Origin: Flavobacterium sp. I3-2
GTDB lineage: Bacteria > Bacteroidota > Bacteroidia > Flavobacteriales > Flavobacteriaceae
DNA length: 64,000 nucleotides
Assembly (NCBI RefSeq): GCF_013389595.1
Contig: NZ_CP058306.1
Span: 1,674,001-1,738,000 of the forward strand
Direction: 5' to 3'
The position numbers were made by a program, and so were the translations under genes. The notes beneath the pieces are model-generated. The model was not told the DNA's origin. It saw only the letters and a program-made list of their open reading frames with translations, and did not search any database. Below, piece by piece: positions 60,783-64,000 of the stretch (the first letter of the stretch is position 1; each line of letters begins with the position of its first letter).

Positions 60783-61331
60783 ATGAAGATAGCAATATTA
60801 GGATGGGGATCGTTAATATGGGATTCTAGGAATTTAAGATTTGATAAAAAAATAGGTTGGAATACTGGAGGACCAATATTACCAATTGAATTTGCAAGGA
60901 TATCAGGTGATGGTCGTCTTACATTAGTTATTACAGAGAGTGGAACTAATGTAAAAACTTTATATTCAATATCAGAATCTAACAATATTGAAGAAGCAAA
61001 AGAAAATTTAAGAAGTAGAGAAGGAACAAACTTAAATTTTATAGGTTCTTATAATAAAGGTGCAGATACATTTATCCCTGAAGATTTTTTATTTAAAGAA
61101 AATATAAAGTCTTGGATTAAAGAAACTGATTTAGACTTTGTTATATGGACTAACCTTGCTGAAAAATGGATTACAAGTAATAAAAGTGTGATAGATTCTG
61201 AAGATCGAATAAATTACCTAGAAATGTTAGAAGGTGATACAAAAGCAAAATCAATAGAATATATACAAAAAGCACCAGATCAAATTCAAACACAATATAG
61301 ACAAAAAATTAAAAATAAATTAGGATGGTAG
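60783..61331 (+). CDS. Small protein with YGSL-like N-terminus, putative GGCT-like fold (Gabija-associated)
   Basis: A 182-residue protein starting 3 bp after gajB. The N-terminus AILGWGSLIWDSR resembles the YGSL glutamine-cyclization loop of gamma-glutamylcyclotransferase-like enzymes, and LPIEFARISGDGRLTLVI could be the next strand pair. The catalytic Glu of GGCT is not clearly placed. I do not know a function. Its position ties it to the Gabija pair or to the nuclease that follows (7-bp overlap). Confidence 0.6.
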   Translation: MKIAILGWGSLIWDSRNLRFDKKIGWNTGGPILPIEFARISGDGRLTLVITESGTNVKTLYSISESNNIEEAKENLRSREGTNLNFIGSYNKGADTFIPEDFLFKENIKSWIKETDLDFVIWTNLAEKWITSNKSVIDSEDRINYLEMLEGDTKAKSIEYIQKAPDQIQTQYRQKIKNKLGW

Positions 61332-61906
61332 ATAAATTTCAATATATCTTAAAAGATTTTGATAGTTTAATTGATCAATATATACTTCAAATAGAAGAAG
61401 AAATTAGTAATGTCGATTTTGATAGTACTGCATCTTTTGAATTTAAATTAAATAATGAATTTGATTCATCAATATTTAAAGGAAAAGATAAAATCAGAGG
61501 ATTATATTTTTTTGAAGTTGACTTAGATAGTACTATACTGAAGGGACAAAAAAGAATAACTAAGTTGAACAGACTTATACAAGATTGGGGTAAAAAGAAA
61601 AATGATTCTTTTTTTTCATCAAGTGTAATTAAAGGTAAGGTAAAACATTATGATGCATTTGACAAAAGGTGGTTACCACTTTATATAGGAAAAAATAAGG
61701 ATGTCTATAAACGCATTATTGACCATATTGAACTTAAATCAACTTCACAAACGTATGCAATGAAATTAAGACATCGTAAAAATTTAAATGATATAAATTT
61801 CAGAGTTAGTATATTAAATATAGACATAGTTAATTATGATTTCATTGTTCCACATATTGAAAGAACCTTGCGAGAAAAGTACAAACCAATAGTTGGTAAA
61901 CAATAA
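61325..61906 (+). CDS. GIY-YIG-like nuclease domain protein
   Basis: A 193-residue protein. IRGLYFFEVD (residues 56-65) and LPLYIGKNKDVYKRIIDHIE (about 118-137) correspond to the GIY and YIG blocks with the downstream Arg (KR). The C-terminal HIERTLREKYKPIVGKQ has the Glu and Pro-x-x-G pattern of the metal-binding helix. The two halves are separated by a longer insert than usual. It overlaps the preceding gene by 7 bp. Possible effector nuclease in the Gabija tail; catalytic activity is inferred from the motif only. Confidence 0.66.
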   Translation: MVDKFQYILKDFDSLIDQYILQIEEEISNVDFDSTASFEFKLNNEFDSSIFKGKDKIRGLYFFEVDLDSTILKGQKRITKLNRLIQDWGKKKNDSFFSSSVIKGKVKHYDAFDKRWLPLYIGKNKDVYKRIIDHIELKSTSQTYAMKLRHRKNLNDINFRVSILNIDIVNYDFIVPHIERTLREKYKPIVGKQ

Positions 61907-61929
61907 ACGAATTAAAAATAAATAGTTAA

Positions 61930-62574
61930 ATGCCAAAGACTAGAAAAAAGCGAAATGAACAAAGGAAATATGAGCAGTATAAATTACTTATACAAGCTAG
62001 AAATTTTCATTATGACAACTACAATAAATGGATGACCTATTTTTATGTTGCAATGGCAGCATTCTTTGTTGGTTATTATACATTAATAGCTTCAGAAATT
62101 AAAAATAATTTAAATTTTGAAATACATGCTCTTTTATCTGTAGGATACATAATATCACTTTTATGGTTTATCTCTAGTAAAGGATATTATTATTGGAATA
62201 TTAACTTTATAAAACTGATTAATTCTTTTGAAAAAAATATTCTAAAAATTAAAGAAAGTGAAAGAGTTTATTTTGTGTTTGCTAATAAAAAAGAGGAGAA
62301 TAAACCATTTAGTCCAATTAATGGGGCAAATTTCTCAACTTCTAAAATAACAATTTTATTTTCTTACATTATTACTGTTTTTTGGGGAGTTTTATTGCTA
62401 AATAAAATAACAAATGATAAAGATTTTATAGTAACTATTCTTGTGGTACTTTCCTCGTCTTTTATAACATTGATAATATCATCATTACTAAGTATTATTC
62501 TAAAAAGTAATATAGAAAACACGCCCGATTTAGAGTTAAACGAGAAGTCAGAAATAAAAAATTTAAAATTTTAA
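61930..62574 (+). CDS. Four-helix membrane protein at end of defence operon
   Basis: A 214-residue protein with hydrophobic segments at about 34-55, 64-82, 139-158 and 165-191. Both termini and the 83-138 loop are probably cytosolic, and the N-terminus is strongly basic (PKTRKKRNEQRK). The stretch IQARNFHYDNYNKWMTYFYV looks conserved in hypothetical proteins I have seen in Bacteroidota. It lies 23 bp after the GIY-YIG-like gene. A membrane partner at the end of a defence operon often acts as effector or sensor; that is a guess here. Confidence 0.62.
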   Translation: MPKTRKKRNEQRKYEQYKLLIQARNFHYDNYNKWMTYFYVAMAAFFVGYYTLIASEIKNNLNFEIHALLSVGYIISLLWFISSKGYYYWNINFIKLINSFEKNILKIKESERVYFVFANKKEENKPFSPINGANFSTSKITILFSYIITVFWGVLLLNKITNDKDFIVTILVVLSSSFITLIISSLLSIILKSNIENTPDLELNEKSEIKNLKF

Positions 62575-62690
62575 GTTATAATTAAATAATATTATAATCG
62601 ATAAGTTTAAATAATTTAAGATACTTATAAATTCCAATCTAGAGACAAATAAAAAAAGAATCAATCAAAATTTACTAAAAAATACTATAA

Positions 62691-62724
62691 AAAATGTCTT
62701 TTTCATTTACGAAAAAGACATTTT
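62691..62724. terminator. Strong bidirectional terminator ending the defence island operon
   Basis: Perfect 14-bp stem AAAATGTCTTTTTC/GAAAAAGACATTTT with a 6-nt loop. It lies 1 bp from the stop of the convergent XRE gene and 116 bp after the last defence gene. Confidence 0.87.
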
Positions 62725-62725
62725 T

Positions 62726-63136
62726 TTATTTATTCATTAATAATTGCTCTAAATACGAAGTTTTCTCTTTTTCAGCTTGTAAGAGGCGCTCATACAATTT
62801 CTTGTTTTCATCATATGCTTCAACAAGCTTATCTAACGGGTTGAAAGTTGGATTGTATAAATTCTTCACAGCAGAAGAATCATCTTGAAAAGTATTATGA
62901 GAAATTATATTAATCATTCGTTCGTCAGAATATTCTTTGATTGCGCTTGCTGGTACTTCCAATGCCTTTGCAATTTCGTTAAGCTTGGCATCCTCTAAAT
63001 CTTCTGTATTTTCTATTACCGACATCTTCTGCTGGCTGATACCCAGAATCTCGGCAAGTGTTTCTTGTTTCATACCTTTCATTTCGCGTATGCGACTGAT
63101 GTTGCGTCCTATATGTTTTTTTACAGTAGTTTCCAT
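62726..63136 (-). CDS. XRE-family transcriptional regulator
   Basis: A 136-residue regulator. The HTH is IGRNISRIREMKGMKQETLA, then EILGISQQKMSVIEN (residues 9-43), followed by the Cro/CI dimerisation-like LNEIAKALEVPASAIKEY and a C-terminal coiled coil (LVEAYDENKKLYERLLQAEK). The ATG at 63136 is preferred over a TTG at 63163, which lies in the promoter box. It is transcribed toward the defence island and is divergent from the last gene. It probably regulates the adjoining mobile-element genes. Confidence 0.88.
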   Translation of the reverse strand: METTVKKHIGRNISRIREMKGMKQETLAEILGISQQKMSVIENTEDLEDAKLNEIAKALEVPASAIKEYSDERMINIISHNTFQDDSSAVKNLYNPTFNPLDKLVEAYDENKKLYERLLQAEKEKTSYLEQLLMNK

Positions 63137-63160
63137 AAGTCCTCTGTTTTTTGATAAATT

Positions 63161-63168
63161 CAAATATA
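63161..63168 (-). promoter_or_regulatory. -7 box for XRE regulator
   Basis: Minus-strand TATATTTG (TAnnTTTG), 24 bp before the ATG at 63136. Confidence 0.5.
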
Positions 63169-63250
63169 CTGATTTTTTTAATACGAGAAAGCTTATGTAT
63201 GCTGGAAAAATCTTTTGTTGTAGTCTGTTGGCGGTAATTTACTACCCGTT

Positions 63251-63286
63251 ATAGGTACGATACATAGTTTTATAGTACGGTACATA
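63251..63286. repeat. Direct repeat pair in divergent promoter region
   Basis: ATAGGTACGATACATA (63251) and ATAGTACGGTACATA (63272) are spaced 21 bp start to start, two helical turns. They lie between the divergent XRE gene and the last gene and could bind a regulator. Confidence 0.45.
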
Positions 63287-63332
63287 AAAATGGTTATGCA
63301 ACTTTGAAATATTCAACTTTAAATCTGTTAGT

Positions 63333-64000
63333 ATGAAAAGTTCAAACCACACAATTCCCGACGAGCTCCACGATTCTATAAAGCAATTCATCTTGGTTGC
63401 AATTAGGATGTCACAAGTTTATATGGTGTTCTACACACCTATTGTTTACAGCAGTATTAAACTGCTAACATTCGTTGTTGCGAAGAATATCAATGCTGAT
63501 ACCCTCGCAGGTTTACAAAGTCACATAAAGGTATTAGACGCTTTAACAAGACATGATACTTTGATAAGCGTAAATTTTCATACGGTTGCACCAAATGATT
63601 CCCAATTTCATTTTAGCTTTTTGCAACTTCATTTGCAACCTTGTTTTGTAATATATGCGGATGATCCTAAACGATGGAACAGCTTGTTTCAAAATTTCTA
63701 CTGTAGCGATAAACAAAAAGTATCAATGCTTTTTGCTAATCATTTGAAGGCTGTTGAGCATCGTGTAAAAGAAGCTGTAGTAATGCTTGTAGATCCATTA
63801 GTGAAGAAACAATTATATCAGGCTGCTCACGCAGCGTTACTCGAGGTGTTTTCATATTATATGGATTTGCTTAAAAATGTACTGCTTCCTAAATCGGTAC
63901 ATCAAGATTTTAATGAGCAAGAATTTAATCGCTTTGTTGATTTGTATTATCCGGAGCTGTCTAAAACTTTGAACCGGATTTCTAAAGTAAAAGCTGTATC
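63333..64000 (+). CDS. Unrecognised gene, 3'-partial at window end
   Basis: The frame is open from ATG 63333 to the window edge (222 codons). The product starts MKSSNHTIPDELHDSIKQF, is helical and His/Leu-rich, and contains FHFSFLQLHLQPCFVIYADD and a later helical part (HAALLEVFSYYMDLLKNVLL). I do not recognise a family. It is divergent from the XRE regulator, and its codon choice is less AT-biased than the preceding defence genes. It may belong to a second mobile element. Confidence 0.7.
   Translation, partial: MKSSNHTIPDELHDSIKQFILVAIRMSQVYMVFYTPIVYSSIKLLTFVVAKNINADTLAGLQSHIKVLDALTRHDTLISVNFHTVAPNDSQFHFSFLQLHLQPCFVIYADDPKRWNSLFQNFYCSDKQKVSMLFANHLKAVEHRVKEAVVMLVDPLVKKQLYQAAHAALLEVFSYYMDLLKNVLLPKSVHQDFNEQEFNRFVDLYYPELSKTLNRISKVKAV

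Noticed and set aside
62726..63136. Antitoxin of a toxin-antitoxin pair
   Set aside because: No small toxin gene is adjacent. The neighbours are a terminator and a divergent long gene.
40570..64000. Full conjugative element with a type IV secretion system
   Set aside because: Only mobC and a relaxase are present. No tra/VirB-type genes or coupling protein are found in the window.

Overview
The window looks like the chromosome of a low-GC member of the Flavobacteriia (Bacteroidota), Flavobacterium-like. Three things point there. The housekeeping genes have flavobacterial forms (type IX secretion plug protein beside apaG and pruA, paired M16 peptidases, bisphosphoglycerate-independent phosphoglycerate mutase). 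Many genes have a TAnnTTTG promoter box a short distance before the start, and clear Shine-Dalgarno sequences are rare. Many exported proteins are Lys-initiated lipoproteins.

Positions 1 to about 40,480 are mostly core genome. In order they hold: two L,D-transpeptidases; gpmI; a CoA-transferase; map with a methyltransferase; T9SS plug, apaG and pruA; a lipoprotein pair made by local duplication (one with a heavy-metal domain); an active/inactive M16 peptidase pair; rplU-rpmA; a lipoprotein MsrAB fusion; an ECF sigma factor with a small zinc-finger protein; a phospholipase-D-like gene enclosed by a 15-bp inverted repeat; dgt; an MFS-AAA ATPase operon; the 2-oxoglutarate dehydrogenase E1/E2 genes; a polyprenyl synthase; a TetR-controlled RND efflux operon; a LolC/E-type permease with rbfA; methylmalonyl-CoA epimerase; and two tandem tRNAs with a CAU anticodon, probably tRNA-Ile2.

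From about 40,500 to the window end the DNA is accessory. A mobilizable-element backbone comes first: membrane protein, excisionase-like HTH protein, SF3-like helicase, Toprim primase, MobC and a MOBP-like relaxase. A cluster of nine GATGC/GCATC sites lies between helicase and primase (candidate origin), and an imperfect inverted repeat lies just before mobC (candidate oriT). No integrase is visible inside the window.

The cargo is a dense defence island on the + strand. It begins with a Septu-like ATPase/HNH pair (46278-49065). Next is a LlaJI-like restriction-modification operon (49430-56831): XRE control protein with a palindromic operator over its promoter, two cytosine-5 methyltransferases, a possible B3/EcoRII-N-like plus HNH endonuclease, a free-standing B3-like protein, a McrB-like AAA+ motor and a McrC/LlaJI-like nuclease. 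Last is a Gabija pair (GajA OLD-family nuclease, GajB UvrD helicase), followed almost without gaps by three small genes (YGSL/GGCT-like, GIY-YIG-like, four-helix membrane protein). Overlapping or nearly touching genes suggest that each system, and perhaps the last two together, is co-transcribed. The most novel candidates are the split recognition modules of the restriction system and the three-gene tail behind Gabija. The window ends with an XRE regulator on the minus strand and an unrecognised gene cut off by the window edge.
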